Shown: positions 16,133 through 25,873 of the stretch, in pieces
How positions within the stretch are numbered: the first letter of the stretch is position 1
How the letters are laid out: the number at the start of each line of letters is the position of its first letter
Assembly: GCA_022509005.1 (NCBI GenBank)
Contig: JAFLUC010000014.1
Span: 1 to 42,178 of the forward strand
Direction: 5' to 3'
DNA: 42,178 nucleotides
From: Oscillospiraceae bacterium
GTDB taxonomy: Bacteria; Bacillota; Clostridia; UBA1381
Program-made: the position numbers and the translations under genes
The notes under the pieces: generated by a model
Told to the model about the DNA's origin: nothing
Seen by the model: the letters and a program-made list of their open reading frames with translations, nothing else
Database searches by the model: none

Positions 16133-17329
16133 ATGCAGTTTGATCCTATTGAAAAAGCAATAGAGGATCTGCAGAACGGAAAGGTAATTCTCGTCACAGA
16201 CGATGAGAGCCGTGAAAATGAGGGAGATCTCATATGCGCAGCTCAGTTTGCAACGACCGAAAATGTAAATTTTATGGCAAGCGCAGCGAAGGGACTTATA
16301 TGTATGCCTATGAGTAATGCATACATAAATAAGCTTGGTCTGCGTCCTATGGTATCGAATAACACTGATAATCATGAGACAGCATTTACGGAATCTATTG
16401 ACCATATTGACACAACTACGGGCATAAGTGCGGAGGAACGCGGCTATACTGCGAGAATGTGTACCGCACCAAACGCAAAGCCGTCAGATTTCAGAAGACC
16501 GGGACATATGTTTCCGCTTGAGGCAAAGCCGGGCGGTGTGCTCGAAAGAAACGGACATACTGAGGGTACCGTTGATTTGTGCCGCATGGCAGGACTTGAA
16601 CCAATTGGTCTGTGCTGTGAGATTATGGCAGAGGACGGAACAATGATGCGCCGTGCACAGCTTGAGGAGTTTGCAAAAGAGAACGATCTGACATTTATCT
16701 GTATCCAACAGATACAAGAATACCGCCGCCGTAACGACAGGATCATGGAACGTGTCGCAAAGGCAAAGCTGCCCACAAAATATGGCGAGTTTGATATTTA
16801 CGGTTACAAAAATATAATTAACGGCAAGCAGCACGTTGCTATCGTTAAGGGCGATGTCGCAAACGGTGAGCCTGTTCTGTGCCGCGTACACAGCGAATGT
16901 CTTACAGGCGATGTTTTCGGTTCATGTCGCTGTGACTGTGGTGAGCAGCTTGCCGAGGCAATGAAAACAATCGAAAAAGAGGGTAGAGGAATTGTCGTAT
17001 ACCTTCGTCAGGAGGGCAGAGGAATAGGTCTTTTAAATAAGATAAAGGCATATACCTTGCAAGAGAACGGCTATGATACCGTTGAAGCAAATGTTAAACT
17101 CGGGTTTGCGCCGGATCTTCGCGATTACAGTGAGGGTGCTCAGATACTCCGCGATCTCGGCGCGTCAAAGCTTCGTATAATGACAAACAATCCGGAAAAA
17201 ATCTCAGATCTTTCGGAATATGGTATAGAAGTTGTTGAGCGCGTCCCGATAGAGATTCCGGCAAGGAAGGAAAATGAGTTTTATTTGAAAACAAAACAAA
17301 AAAGAATGGGACACTTGTTCCACTATTAA
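16133..17329 (+). CDS. ribBA: Bifunctional DHBP synthase / GTP cyclohydrolase II
   Basis: Supplies both riboflavin precursors: 3,4-dihydroxy-2-butanone 4-phosphate from ribulose 5-phosphate and the pyrimidine from GTP. Seen in the 398-residue product: N-terminal DHBP synthase (about 1-200) with [24 protein letters not shown], and [18 protein letters not shown]-terminal cyclohydrolase II (about 205-398) with [18 protein letters not shown] (zinc cysteines), the catalytic [16 protein letters not shown], and [10 protein letters not shown]. Start choice: ATG at 16133 (MQFDPIEKA) with AAGGAG 10 nt upstream; a GTG three codons earlier sits on that site. Second to last gene of the riboflavin operon. 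Confidence 0.96.
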   Translation: MQFDPIEKAIEDLQNGKVILVTDDESRENEGDLICAAQFATTENVNFMASAAKGLICMPMSNAYINKLGLRPMVSNNTDNHETAFTESIDHIDTTTGISAEERGYTARMCTAPNAKPSDFRRPGHMFPLEAKPGGVLERNGHTEGTVDLCRMAGLEPIGLCCEIMAEDGTMMRRAQLEEFAKENDLTFICIQQIQEYRRRNDRIMERVAKAKLPTKYGEFDIYGYKNIINGKQHVAIVKGDVANGEPVLCRVHSECLTGDVFGSCRCDCGEQLAEAMKTIEKEGRGIVVYLRQEGRGIGLLNKIKAYTLQENGYDTVEANVKLGFAPDLRDYSEGAQILRDLGASKLRIMTNNPEKISDLSEYGIEVVERVPIEIPARKENEFYLKTKQKRMGHLFHY

Positions 17330-17354
17330 AAAATATTTTTAGGAGGATATAAAA

Positions 17355-17828
17355 ATGAACGTATTTGAAGGAAAACTGACTGGCGAGGGTCTTAAAATCG
17401 GGATAGTTGCGTCAAGATTTAATGAGTTTATCACCTCAAAGCTCATCTCAGGCGCACAGGATTGTCTTATACGTCACGGTGTTAAAGACGAGGATATTAC
17501 TCTCGCGTGGGTACCGGGCGCATTTGAGATCCCTCTCATGGCGAAGAAAATGGCAATGAACATGTCATTTGACGCTGTAATTTGTCTCGGTGCGGTTATA
17601 AGAGGCGCCACATCGCATTATGATATGGTATGTAATGAGACAGCAAAGGGGATTGCTCAGGTTGGACTCAATACAGGCGTTCCGGTGCTGTTTGGAGTTG
17701 TCACAACAGACACAATTGAGCAGGCGATTGAGAGAGCGGGTACAAAGGCAGGAAACAAGGGTTATGATGCGGCAATATCTGCAATAGAGATGGCAAACGC
17801 GTTTAAGGACTTGCAGCGTCTTGACTGA
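17355..17828 (+). CDS. ribH: 6,7-Dimethyl-8-ribityllumazine synthase
   Basis: Condenses the two products that RibBA and RibD lead to, giving lumazine for RibE; usually forms 60-subunit shells in Bacillus-type bacteria. Seen in the 157-residue product: [40 protein letters not shown] with the catalytic His, [22 protein letters not shown] split over the last helix, and [14 protein letters not shown]. Length is typical. AGGAGG lies 8 nt before the ATG. Confidence 0.97.
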   Translation: MNVFEGKLTGEGLKIGIVASRFNEFITSKLISGAQDCLIRHGVKDEDITLAWVPGAFEIPLMAKKMAMNMSFDAVICLGAVIRGATSHYDMVCNETAKGIAQVGLNTGVPVLFGVVTTDTIEQAIERAGTKAGNKGYDAAISAIEMANAFKDLQRLD

Positions 17829-17842
17829 TAGAGGTAACGGCA

Positions 17843-18148
17843 TTGAAGAAAAAAATAGTTAATTTTCTCGGGAAAACCGCGCCGCAGCTGGTATTTGCGC
17901 TGCTTGCGGGCTGCGCATATTTCATGATATTGCTTCCGGTAATAACAAGGTATTCAAAGGGAAGTCCATTTCTTGCATTTCAGTTCTCGCCGCTGATAAT
18001 CTGCGGAGCTGCTCTTGTTATAATAAAGCTTATGAAGCAGGCTCGTGAGAATGAAAATGAGAATGCAATATTTATATTATTTGTGCTTCATATTCTTCTG
18101 CTCGTGATGAGTATAGTATTTACAGTAAGCACGTTTTTGCATAGATAA
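17843..18148 (+). CDS. Small three-helix membrane protein of unknown function
   Basis: A 101-residue protein with three hydrophobic stretches: about residues 13-34 (PQLVFALLAGCAYFMILLP), 45-62 (FSPLIICGAALVIIKL) and 74-96 (AIFILFVLHILLLVMSIVF). Start is TTG at 17843 with GAGGT 7 nt upstream; no ATG is in a suitable place. It lies 14 nt after ribH and before the shared terminator, so it belongs to the riboflavin transcript. I do not recognise a family. It is not one of the known riboflavin transporters (RibU and RibM are larger). A role in flavin handling would be guesswork. Confidence 0.7.
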   Translation: MKKKIVNFLGKTAPQLVFALLAGCAYFMILLPVITRYSKGSPFLAFQFSPLIICGAALVIIKLMKQARENENENAIFILFVLHILLLVMSIVFTVSTFLHR

Positions 18149-18184
18149 AAAGTTCCCGCGCGATGCGGGAACTTTTTATCTATG
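18140..18184. terminator. Bidirectional terminator, 20-bp perfect stem
   Basis: CATAGATAAAAAGTTCCCGC pairs perfectly with its complement across a GCGAT loop. T-runs lie inside both outer arms, so it ends the riboflavin operon (+) and the reverse-strand gene stopping at 18190. The left arm overlaps the stop codon of the small membrane protein. Confidence 0.93.
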
Positions 18185-18189
18185 TACAC

Positions 18190-18912
18190 TTATCTTCTGC
18201 GTCTGCGTTTACCTGAATACAACCGCTTAGCCAGTCCGCCGCCGGTGTGTCTGCGTTGACCGCTGAAAAGCATCCTGAACGGATTGCCGCCGATGCTCTT
18301 TCGTTTGCCGGCAAACAATCTTTTTGCACTAGCTGAGATGTTAGTCTTTGTTTTAAGTCCCTGTGCGCTATCAAGGAGATTCTGGATATTTACAGACGAT
18401 TTCTTTTGACCGCTTCCTGCATTGGTTAAAACGGCAGCAACATTAACGCCCTGCTTGCGTTTTCCTGATTGACCAATATGAGTATTGATCTTATGAGTTC
18501 TGCTAAGTGTCTCGTTTGTGATTTTGACAATAAGCAAAGTAATAATATAGAATAGAGCCGCCATTGTGGACGGGATCAGACGTATATTTATTGTATGTGG
18601 TATAGTCGTAAAGAATAATGCGATTGATACGAAAATAGGCCATGCAAGCGCGGTAACACTGATAAATATCTGAAGATTAATGAATTGCATTGTTTTTTTG
18701 TATAATAATGTAATTCCGCCGCTGATTAATAACAAAATACCACTAATAAATACCAGATAAGAAAGCTGAACTCCGACTGTCCTTATTGAATTATTTGCAG
18801 GTGTCGGAAGAATATTTGTAAACTCAAGTATTCCGCATATTATAAGGAATATGCCAAGGCATAAGTCTATTATAGCCGAAATAACAAGCGGCCTTAAATG
18901 TTTGAATTCCAT
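18190..18912 (-). CDS. Four-helix membrane protein with basic repeat tail
   Basis: A 240-residue protein of unknown function. Seen: four hydrophobic segments (about residues 10-30, 45-67, 76-98, 108-130), then a basic, Gly/Ser-rich cytoplasmic tail (about 135-240). The tail contains three copies of a short motif, KRLFAGKR, RMLFSGQR and KRLYSGKR, and ends in five arginines. A basic tail of this kind could bind nucleic acid, acidic protein or lipid head groups; this is inference. Start choice: ATG at 18912 with GGAG about 6 nt upstream; an ATG four codons earlier contains that GGAG. It is a single-gene unit ending at the terminator shared with the riboflavin operon. Confidence 0.75.
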   Translation of the reverse strand: MEFKHLRPLVISAIIDLCLGIFLIICGILEFTNILPTPANNSIRTVGVQLSYLVFISGILLLISGGITLLYKKTMQFINLQIFISVTALAWPIFVSIALFFTTIPHTINIRLIPSTMAALFYIITLLIVKITNETLSRTHKINTHIGQSGKRKQGVNVAAVLTNAGSGQKKSSVNIQNLLDSAQGLKTKTNISASAKRLFAGKRKSIGGNPFRMLFSGQRRHTGGGLAKRLYSGKRRRRR

Positions 18913-19005
18913 AAAATGCTCCATTCTATCGCCATATAGGCGGATAATATTAAATATGAATTATATTATATACTATATGATTAGATTTGTAAAGTGGAAA
19001 ATTCA

Positions 19006-19629
19006 TTAATTTTCACTGATCAGCTCCGTTAATGTGATTTCACCATTTACATTAATCGATTCGCCGGATGCAATTTCAAATACATATGAGTGAGTATCTG
19101 TTATTGAGAGATCAATTCTATCCTTTTGTGCATTCGCAATGTTTTTGAGAAGGATGATACCAGTACCTTCGGCCCTGTATTTTCCGGGACTCAGATCCGA
19201 AGGGGATTTATAGTTTCCGTCCTTTAGTGTACGTTCCTCTCCATCGGTTGTTTCCTTAATGCTATTTAAGCTGTCAAGATACGCCTGATTTTCAGAAATA
19301 GAATTATCCAGCTCAGCATTTGTTGCATTCGCATTTTCAAGATCGGTATCATACAGAGCAAGCTGTGATCTGAGTGATTCCACATTATTGATTACCGATT
19401 GATTATCCTCTATTATTTTGTCATATTTTGCCTCATCGCGCCTGAGTGTTTTTTGTTCCTCTCGCATTGAAGTCATTTCAGAATTCATCATACTTCTCTC
19501 GCCCGCAACGCGTGCTTCTGCCCTGGTGTGAAGAATTGATTTATTATTTAAAACAACTATCACAATTCCTGCTGCCAACGCGAGAAATATGGGGAGTACT
19601 ATGGTCAAGTAAAAACGTTTATTATACAT
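19006..19629 (-). CDS. Membrane-anchored coiled-coil protein, paralogue of the next gene upstream
   Basis: A 207-residue protein of unknown function. Seen: an N-terminal membrane anchor (FYLTIVLPIFLALAAGIVIVVL, about residues 5-26), a coiled coil (about 35-125, rich in E/R/L/N) and a C-terminal beta-rich domain with LSPGKYRAEGTG and FEIASGESINVNG. The C-terminal domain aligns by eye with that of the 303-residue protein upstream (IAAGKYTVTGTG ... LNQGDKLKFDS), so the two are paralogues in tandem. Start choice: ATG at 19629 with GGAG about 8 nt upstream; the frame's 23 extra codons overlap the preceding gene. Probably an extracytoplasmic protein of the envelope. Function not known. Confidence 0.78.
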   Translation of the reverse strand: MYNKRFYLTIVLPIFLALAAGIVIVVLNNKSILHTRAEARVAGERSMMNSEMTSMREEQKTLRRDEAKYDKIIEDNQSVINNVESLRSQLALYDTDLENANATNAELDNSISENQAYLDSLNSIKETTDGEERTLKDGNYKSPSDLSPGKYRAEGTGIILLKNIANAQKDRIDLSITDTHSYVFEIASGESINVNGEITLTELISEN

Positions 19630-19648
19630 ATTATTTCTCCATTCCGGA

Positions 19649-20560
19649 TTATTTAAGAGGGGTGAATTTAACTGTGCTGTCGAACTTAAGCTTGTCACCC
19701 TGGTTCAGGGTAACCTCGTAAGGCGACGAGCCGAGCGTCGTATTATATTTAGACGTGTTGTCGTCAGATGCGACAGCAAAAGAGCCGGTTCCCGTAACAG
19801 TATATTTTCCTGCCGCTATATCGGTTCCGACAACATATCTCCCCGGCGGAAGTGTTGTTATATTATCTGATTTTGCATTTATCTGCTCGTTTATGGAATC
19901 AAGTTGAGTTCGTTTTTCATCAATCTGTGCGTTGATGGAATCAAGCTCCTGTTTTCGCGAATCAAGCTGGGAACGAAGCTCGGCCTGTGTGTTTTCATAG
20001 TCATCAATATTTTCCGATTGTTCCTTTTTTTCTGCAACAGAGTCACGAAGTTCTGCTGTTTCGGATTTAAGAGCGTCATAATCAGCTTTAAGCGATGTAT
20101 AGTCTTCCTTGGCCCTCAGTTCTGCGGCATACTGTTCTGTTTCCGTCTCATTGCCCGGAAGCATAATAGCGAGCAGAAATGCTCCGCAGATTATTGCACC
20201 GCACACCACCGCAGTTATTGCATAGATAAGTATCATGCGGCTTCTTTTGCCCATTCCGTATGAGGAATCGTGTAAATCTTCACTATCGCCCTTTGTTGCT
20301 GTGTAGGTAGAAGACTTCTTTGTTAAGACGCCGAGAAATGCGTTGAATCTCTTTTTTATCTCGGATTTGTTGTCTTCAATATTAATCTCGTGTATTTCCT
20401 CATCAGCATCTTCGAACGGCTTATCCTTATAGAATTCTATAATCTTCTCAACCTCGGCAAGTGATGCTGTATCCTCCTGTAAGGTATAGTCATCTGCTGT
20501 GGGGATAGAATCCTGATCTGCAGCAGCTTCCGTTTTTTCTATATTTGTTTCTTCTTCCAT
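19649..20560 (-). CDS. Membrane-anchored coiled-coil protein with C-terminal GKY domain
   Basis: A 303-residue protein of unknown function. Seen: an acidic cytoplasmic N-terminus (about 1-110), one membrane segment (MILIYAITAVVCGAIICGAFLLA, about 108-133), a long coiled coil (about 145-225, with repeated QLDS/ELDSINAQI heptads), and a small C-terminal beta domain (about 230-303) with LPPGRYVVGTDIAAGKY and QGDKLKFDS. The domain order is the same as in the shorter paralogue 19 nt downstream. GGAGGT precedes the ATG at 20560. It follows ispE by 26 nt on the same strand and may be co-transcribed with dxs-tlyA-ispE. The two proteins might form a heteromeric coiled coil on the cell surface; this is inference. 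Confidence 0.8.
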   Translation of the reverse strand: MEEETNIEKTEAAADQDSIPTADDYTLQEDTASLAEVEKIIEFYKDKPFEDADEEIHEINIEDNKSEIKKRFNAFLGVLTKKSSTYTATKGDSEDLHDSSYGMGKRSRMILIYAITAVVCGAIICGAFLLAIMLPGNETETEQYAAELRAKEDYTSLKADYDALKSETAELRDSVAEKKEQSENIDDYENTQAELRSQLDSRKQELDSINAQIDEKRTQLDSINEQINAKSDNITTLPPGRYVVGTDIAAGKYTVTGTGSFAVASDDNTSKYNTTLGSSPYEVTLNQGDKLKFDSTVKFTPLK

Positions 20561-20586
20561 TTAACCGTTTACCTCCTAGATATATA

Positions 20587-21465
20587 TCAAAGGGTGCTTA
20601 CAATAAATACCTCTCTGAATTGATATGCAAAGCTGTCGTGTGAAAGCTTGGCGGTTTTATAATCAGGGAATATTCCGAATACCGTCGGACCTGATCCACT
20701 CATGAGCGCGCCAAGAGCGCCGTTTTTAATCATCTTTCTGCGTATGCCGCGAACAATCGGATGCATGTTTTCCGTAACCGAACCCATTACGTTCACAAGT
20801 CCTGATGCGACGGCATTTATATCGCCCCGTTTTATTGCCGCTATCATAGCGGAGGTGTCGGGGCGTTCTTTTATCTCCGCATTGTCTATGGCTTCATATA
20901 TAGAGCCGGTTGAAACGCTGATAGCAGGTTTAACCATGAGCACTGTACATTTCGGAAGCGGAGGGAGGGGAGTGAGCTTTTCACCAATTCCGGAAGCAAG
21001 CGCTGTTCCGCCTATAATGCAATAAGGAACATCAGCGCCTAATTTAAGACCAATTCCGCAAAGCTCATCAATTGAGAGATTAGTATTATACAGCATATTA
21101 AGAGCGCATAATACCGTAGCCGCGTTTCCGCTTCCTCCGGCCAGCCCTGCAGCGACCGGAATGTTTTTATGAATCATGATTTTGCATCCGCCATTAATTC
21201 CGGTATATTTGAAAAATTCTTTTGCGGCAAGGTATGCAATATTTCTTTCGTTGTTCGGGAGGAATCTGAGGTTGGTAGAGATGCTTATTTGTGAGTTTGT
21301 CTTATCGACTATTACAAGATCAAAAAGCGATACTGTCTGCATCAGCATTTCAACCTCATGATAACCATCATCACGTTTTCCGAGTACATCGAGCGTAAGA
21401 TTGATTTTTGCATATGACCGCGCAATAGCACGCTGACCTGTAATTATAATATCATCGGAAAGCAT
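20587..21465 (-). CDS. ispE: 4-Diphosphocytidyl-2-C-methyl-D-erythritol kinase
   Basis: ATP-dependent step of the MEP (non-mevalonate) isoprenoid pathway. Seen in the 292-residue GHMP kinase: the N-terminal SYAKINLTLDVLGKRDDGYHEVEML with the catalytic Lys and Asp, split here by the substrate-binding HEV; the ATP loop PVAAGLAGGSGNAATVL (about residues 95-111); LGADVPYCIIGGTALASG, and the C-terminal GALMSGSGPTVFGIF. Length is normal. AGGAG lies about 9 nt before the ATG. It lies downstream of tlyA and dxs on the same strand; dxs is the first enzyme of the same pathway. Confidence 0.96.
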   Translation of the reverse strand: MLSDDIIITGQRAIARSYAKINLTLDVLGKRDDGYHEVEMLMQTVSLFDLVIVDKTNSQISISTNLRFLPNNERNIAYLAAKEFFKYTGINGGCKIMIHKNIPVAAGLAGGSGNAATVLCALNMLYNTNLSIDELCGIGLKLGADVPYCIIGGTALASGIGEKLTPLPPLPKCTVLMVKPAISVSTGSIYEAIDNAEIKERPDTSAMIAAIKRGDINAVASGLVNVMGSVTENMHPIVRGIRRKMIKNGALGALMSGSGPTVFGIFPDYKTAKLSHDSFAYQFREVFIVSTL

Positions 21466-21487
21466 CGTTTATCCTCCTTTATGCGTA

Positions 21488-22300
21488 TTATTTATCGAGA
21501 TTTTCGTGTGAGCTATTTACAACTGTCTCGATTTCCTCATCTGTTACTGGTGTATTCTTGTCTCCCTTGCAAAGATATACAAGATATTCTATATTGCCCT
21601 CCGGACCTTTCACCGGTGAGAATGTAAGACCGTGTATTTCAAAGCCTGTTTCGGCTGCAAAATCAAGAACTGAGCGTATAACGTCAAAATGTACCTTTTT
21701 ATCACGTACAACACCTTTTTTTCCAACCTGATCTCTGCCCGCCTCAAACTGTGGTTTGATAAGCGCGGCAATTTCACCGTTATCGGAAAGCAGATTGTAT
21801 GCAACAGGAAGTACGAGTCGAAGCGAGATGAACGATACATCAATCGATGCGAAATCTATATATTCGCCTTTGATGTCCTCTGCCGTAACATAACGTATAT
21901 TTGTTCGTTCCATATTCACTACTCTCGGGTCCTGCCGCAGCTTCCATGCGAGCTGACCGTAGCCAACGTCAACAGCAAAGACCTTTTCAGCTCCATTCTG
22001 AAGCATACAGTCGGTAAATCCGCCCGTTGAGGCGCCTATGTCCATTGCGATTTTGCCATTAAGCGTAATTGGGAATTGCGCCATTGCCTTTTCAAGCTTC
22101 AGTCCGCCGCGGCTTACGTATCTAAGCTGCTCACCGCGTATCTCAACCTCTGTTTCATCCTCGGAAATCATCATTCCGGCTTTATCGCATTTCTGGTTTT
22201 TAACATAAACCTGACCTGCCATTATGAGCGCTTTTGCGCGTTCGCGGCTTTGGGTCATACCTTTTTCAGTGAGATATACGTCAAGTCTTTTTTTTGCCAT
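21488..22300 (-). CDS. tlyA: TlyA-family rRNA 2'-O-methyltransferase
   Basis: Predicted to methylate 16S/23S rRNA (a cytidine 2'-O-methylation in studied homologues); also annotated as haemolysin A. Seen in the 270-residue product: an N-terminal S4 RNA-binding domain (KKRLDVYLTEKGMTQSRERA, about residues 3-60), then an FtsJ-like SAM-dependent domain with MDIGASTGGFTDCML (SAM loop), VFAVDVGYGQLAWKLR, FASIDVSFISL, and the catalytic Lys in ALIKPQFEAGRDQVGKKGVV. Start choice: ATG at 22300 (MAKKRLD); a GTG four codons earlier lies on the AGGAAG site. Next to dxs, a very common placement in Firmicutes. Confidence 0.94.
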   Translation of the reverse strand: MAKKRLDVYLTEKGMTQSRERAKALIMAGQVYVKNQKCDKAGMMISEDETEVEIRGEQLRYVSRGGLKLEKAMAQFPITLNGKIAMDIGASTGGFTDCMLQNGAEKVFAVDVGYGQLAWKLRQDPRVVNMERTNIRYVTAEDIKGEYIDFASIDVSFISLRLVLPVAYNLLSDNGEIAALIKPQFEAGRDQVGKKGVVRDKKVHFDVIRSVLDFAAETGFEIHGLTFSPVKGPEGNIEYLVYLCKGDKNTPVTDEEIETVVNSSHENLDK

Positions 22301-22324
22301 GATTATGTTCACTTCCTACGCTAC

Positions 22325-22367
22325 GCAAAATTTCATTTTGCTATGCTACAATTCGCAAGCGAATTGT
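22325..22367. repeat. Two adjacent small inverted repeats at the dxs/tlyA junction
   Basis: GCAAAAT-TTC-ATTTTGC (22325-22341) and ACAATTCGC-AA-GCGAATTGT (22348-22367), both perfect. The second encodes the last residues of Dxs, so the dxs end is shaped by this repeat. It may be a small dispersed repeat or a processing site. Confidence 0.5.
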
Positions 22368-24216
22368 TCACCTTTATTATATACTTAGTTACTGTATCGG
22401 CATCGACACCGTACTTTTTATCCAGATCAGCTACTGTGCCGTGGACTATAGGCTCGTTCGGGAAACCGAAGGCTTTAAAACGGCAGTCAACACTGTTTTC
22501 AATCAATATTTCTGCAATATGTTCACCGAAGCCGCCCGATTTAACATTGTCCTCGAGAGTTATCACAAAGCCTGTTTTCATTGCTGCTGCTATAACCGCG
22601 GAAACGTTTATCGGATGTACTGTAGGAAGTTCCGTAATCTCCGCGCTTATATTATGATCTTCCAGTTTTTTTGCAATCTCTGCGGCACTAGCTATCATTC
22701 TGCCTGATGTGATGATTGATACATCACATCCCTTCCGATTTATATATGCCTTATTGATTTCAAACTGTCCGGAGGGGTAGGGTGATTGTGTTCCACCTCT
22801 GGGATAGCGTATCGCTATCGGACCTCTGTGCCGTTCAACCGCATATGTGAGCATTTCATCAAGCTGTTCAAATGATGACGGAGCAAGCACCGTCATATTC
22901 GGCATACACGAAAGGAAGGATATATCGTAAACCCCTTGATGTGTTTCACCGTCCGCGCCAACAAGTCCGGCCCGATCAATTGGGAATACGACATGCAGGT
23001 TTTGAAGACAGACATCATGCAGAACCTGATCGAAGCTGCGCTGCAGGAAGGTTGAATACAGTGGGATTACCGGAATCATTCCGGCTGCCGCCATACCTGC
23101 AGCCAGAGTGACTCCGTGCTGCTCAGCAATGCCGACATCAAAGAATCTGTCACGGAACTGTTTTGAAAATTCGGTAAGCCCGGTACCATCCGGCATTGCG
23201 CAGGTTATCGCGCAAACCTTAGGATTGTATTTCGCAAGTCGGACAATGGTTTCGCCGAACCTGCTGCTGTAGCTGCCTTGACCGGGGAGCAGCTCGCCAG
23301 TCAGCGGATCGAATTTGCCGACTCCGTGGAATGCCGAAGGATTCTTCTGTGCCGGGGCATAGCCCATACCCTTTATTGTACACGCGTGTATAATAACCGG
23401 TTTTTTTTCGCTTTTCGCATATTCAAGGCAGTCGATAAGCGCGTTAATATCATGACCGTTCATAGGTCCTATATATTTAAATCCAAGCTCATCAAACAGT
23501 GTTGTCGGAAGAACACGTTTTCTTATCGATGCTTTTATGCTTTCGATAATGCGTCTTACCGGCGTTCCGGCAAGAGGAACTCTGCGAAGAAAGCCGGATA
23601 TCTTCTTTTTTGATTTGAAGTAATAGCGGCTTATCCGTATATTTCTGAGATGCTTTGACATTGCGCCGACATTTCTTGAAATTGACATATTATTGTCATT
23701 TAAAATAAGAATAAGCGGAGTTTTTGTGCGTCCGGCATCGTTGAGTGATTCGTAGATTTCACCGCCGGTGAGCGCGCCGTCACCTAAAATTGCTATTATA
23801 TTGTGTTTTTCTCCGTTAAGATCGCGCGCGCGCGCCATTCCCAGTGCTGCCGATACAGAAGTTGAGGAATGACCGGTATCAAACGCATCAAATTCGCTCT
23901 CACTCCGTTTCGGAAAACCGGAAATACCACCAAATTGTCTTAACTTATCAAATCTATCTTTTCTGCCTGTCAGAAGCTTATGCACATAAGACTGATGACC
24001 GACATCAAAAATAAGCTTATCGCCAGGCAGGTCAAAAACTCTGTGCACAGCAACCGTCAGTTCAACTACACCAAGATTTGATGCAAGATGTCCGCCGGTT
24101 TTACTGACGCTTTCTATAAGAAAACTACGTATATCGTTGCAAAGCTCTTTCAGCTCTCGGCTGTCAAACTTTTTGAGATCACCATTTGCCTGTATATAAT
24201 CAAGCATATTATTCAT
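22333..24216 (-). CDS. dxs: 1-Deoxy-D-xylulose-5-phosphate synthase
   Basis: Thiamine-diphosphate enzyme that condenses pyruvate and glyceraldehyde 3-phosphate, first step of the MEP pathway. Seen in the 627-residue product: GGHLASNLGVVELTVAVH, DVGHQSYVHKLLTGR, FDTGHSSTSVSAALGMA, the ThDP motif GDGALTGGEIYESLNDAG through NDNNMSIS, YIGPMNGHD, then the transketolase centre DVGIAEQHGVTLAAGMA and DRAGLVGADGETHQGVYD. Full length for the family. The start at 24216 (or the ATG three codons later) has only a weak purine-rich site. Dxs consumes thiamine diphosphate, whose genes are elsewhere in this window. First gene of dxs-tlyA-ispE. Confidence 0.96.
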   Translation of the reverse strand: MNNMLDYIQANGDLKKFDSRELKELCNDIRSFLIESVSKTGGHLASNLGVVELTVAVHRVFDLPGDKLIFDVGHQSYVHKLLTGRKDRFDKLRQFGGISGFPKRSESEFDAFDTGHSSTSVSAALGMARARDLNGEKHNIIAILGDGALTGGEIYESLNDAGRTKTPLILILNDNNMSISRNVGAMSKHLRNIRISRYYFKSKKKISGFLRRVPLAGTPVRRIIESIKASIRKRVLPTTLFDELGFKYIGPMNGHDINALIDCLEYAKSEKKPVIIHACTIKGMGYAPAQKNPSAFHGVGKFDPLTGELLPGQGSYSSRFGETIVRLAKYNPKVCAITCAMPDGTGLTEFSKQFRDRFFDVGIAEQHGVTLAAGMAAAGMIPVIPLYSTFLQRSFDQVLHDVCLQNLHVVFPIDRAGLVGADGETHQGVYDISFLSCMPNMTVLAPSSFEQLDEMLTYAVERHRGPIAIRYPRGGTQSPYPSGQFEINKAYINRKGCDVSIITSGRMIASAAEIAKKLEDHNISAEITELPTVHPINVSAVIAAAMKTGFVITLEDNVKSGGFGEHIAEILIENSVDCRFKAFGFPNEPIVHGTVADLDKKYGVDADTVTKYIIKVNNSLANCSIAK

Positions 24217-24261
24217 AATGTTTTTTCAAACTCTTTCTCATTATATTATACAATTAGAGAT

Positions 24262-24290
24262 ATTGTATCATAGTATTGCAAAAAAGTCAA
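24262..24290 (-). promoter_or_regulatory. dxs operon promoter
   Basis: Reverse-strand TTGACT (24290-24285), 17-nt spacer ending in TGA, TACAAT (24267-24262), 46 nt before the dxs start. Confidence 0.7.
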
Positions 24291-24359
24291 TGAACACACC
24301 GATTCTTTGCATGAAATTAAAAATTTATTAATATTTTCATCAAAAAAGATAAAATACTA

Positions 24360-24388
24360 TTGACAACCGCAGTAGGGAGTGCTATAAT
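24360..24388 (+). promoter_or_regulatory. Near-perfect promoter of the ammonium transporter gene
   Basis: TTGACA (24360-24365), exactly 17 nt, TGC-TATAAT (24383-24388). All twelve hexamer positions match consensus and the extended -10 is present. Initiation should be strong and unregulated, which points to control at the terminator that follows. Confidence 0.88.
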
Positions 24389-24395
24389 TACAATG

Positions 24396-24443
24396 TCAAG
24401 CAAGGACGTTTGAAGCAGTTATATGCTTTAAGCGTCCTTTTTT
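24396..24443 (+). promoter_or_regulatory. Leader attenuator of amt: terminator with a mutually exclusive ANTAR-like hairpin
   Basis: Terminator: AAGGACGTTTGAAGCA (24402-24417), 6-nt loop, TGCTTTAAGCGTCCTT (24424-24439), 16 bp including two G-U pairs, then TTTTTT. It lies 50-odd nt before the gene, so transcripts should end here unless prevented. Alternative: TCAAGC-AAGGAC-GTTTGA (24396-24413) forms a 6-bp stem with a six-base loop that has A at position 1 and G at position 4, the pattern bound by ANTAR-domain antiterminators. It uses the terminator's 5' arm. The usual first ANTAR hairpin upstream was not found. Confidence 0.65.
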
Positions 24444-24484
24444 GTTATGTTATATAAGTTAAGTAAGGAAAGGAAGTATTTATT

Positions 24485-25717
<1,233 letters not shown>

Positions 25718-25737
25718 AAATTAATATATTAATGATG

Positions 25738-25765
25738 AAGAGTCGATTTGTCGACTCTTTATTAT
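25738..25765 (+). terminator. Terminator after amt
   Basis: Stem AAGAGTCGA / TCGACTCTT with a TTTG loop followed by a T/A-rich tail, 20 nt after the amt stop. Confidence 0.75.
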
Positions 25766-25815
25766 TATGTTTAAGAAGTAAATCCATACTTTTTTTGTAA
25801 AATACAATAAAATGT

Positions 25816-25844
25816 TTGAATTTTCAATATAGTTATGATATAAT
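25816..25844 (+). promoter_or_regulatory. Promoter before the small membrane protein/PP2C pair
   Basis: TTGAAT (25816-25821), 17-nt spacer ending in TGA, TATAAT (25839-25844), 29 nt before the ATG. Confidence 0.7.
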
Positions 25845-25873
25845 AGACAGTATCAACGGAATGGAGTATTAAT

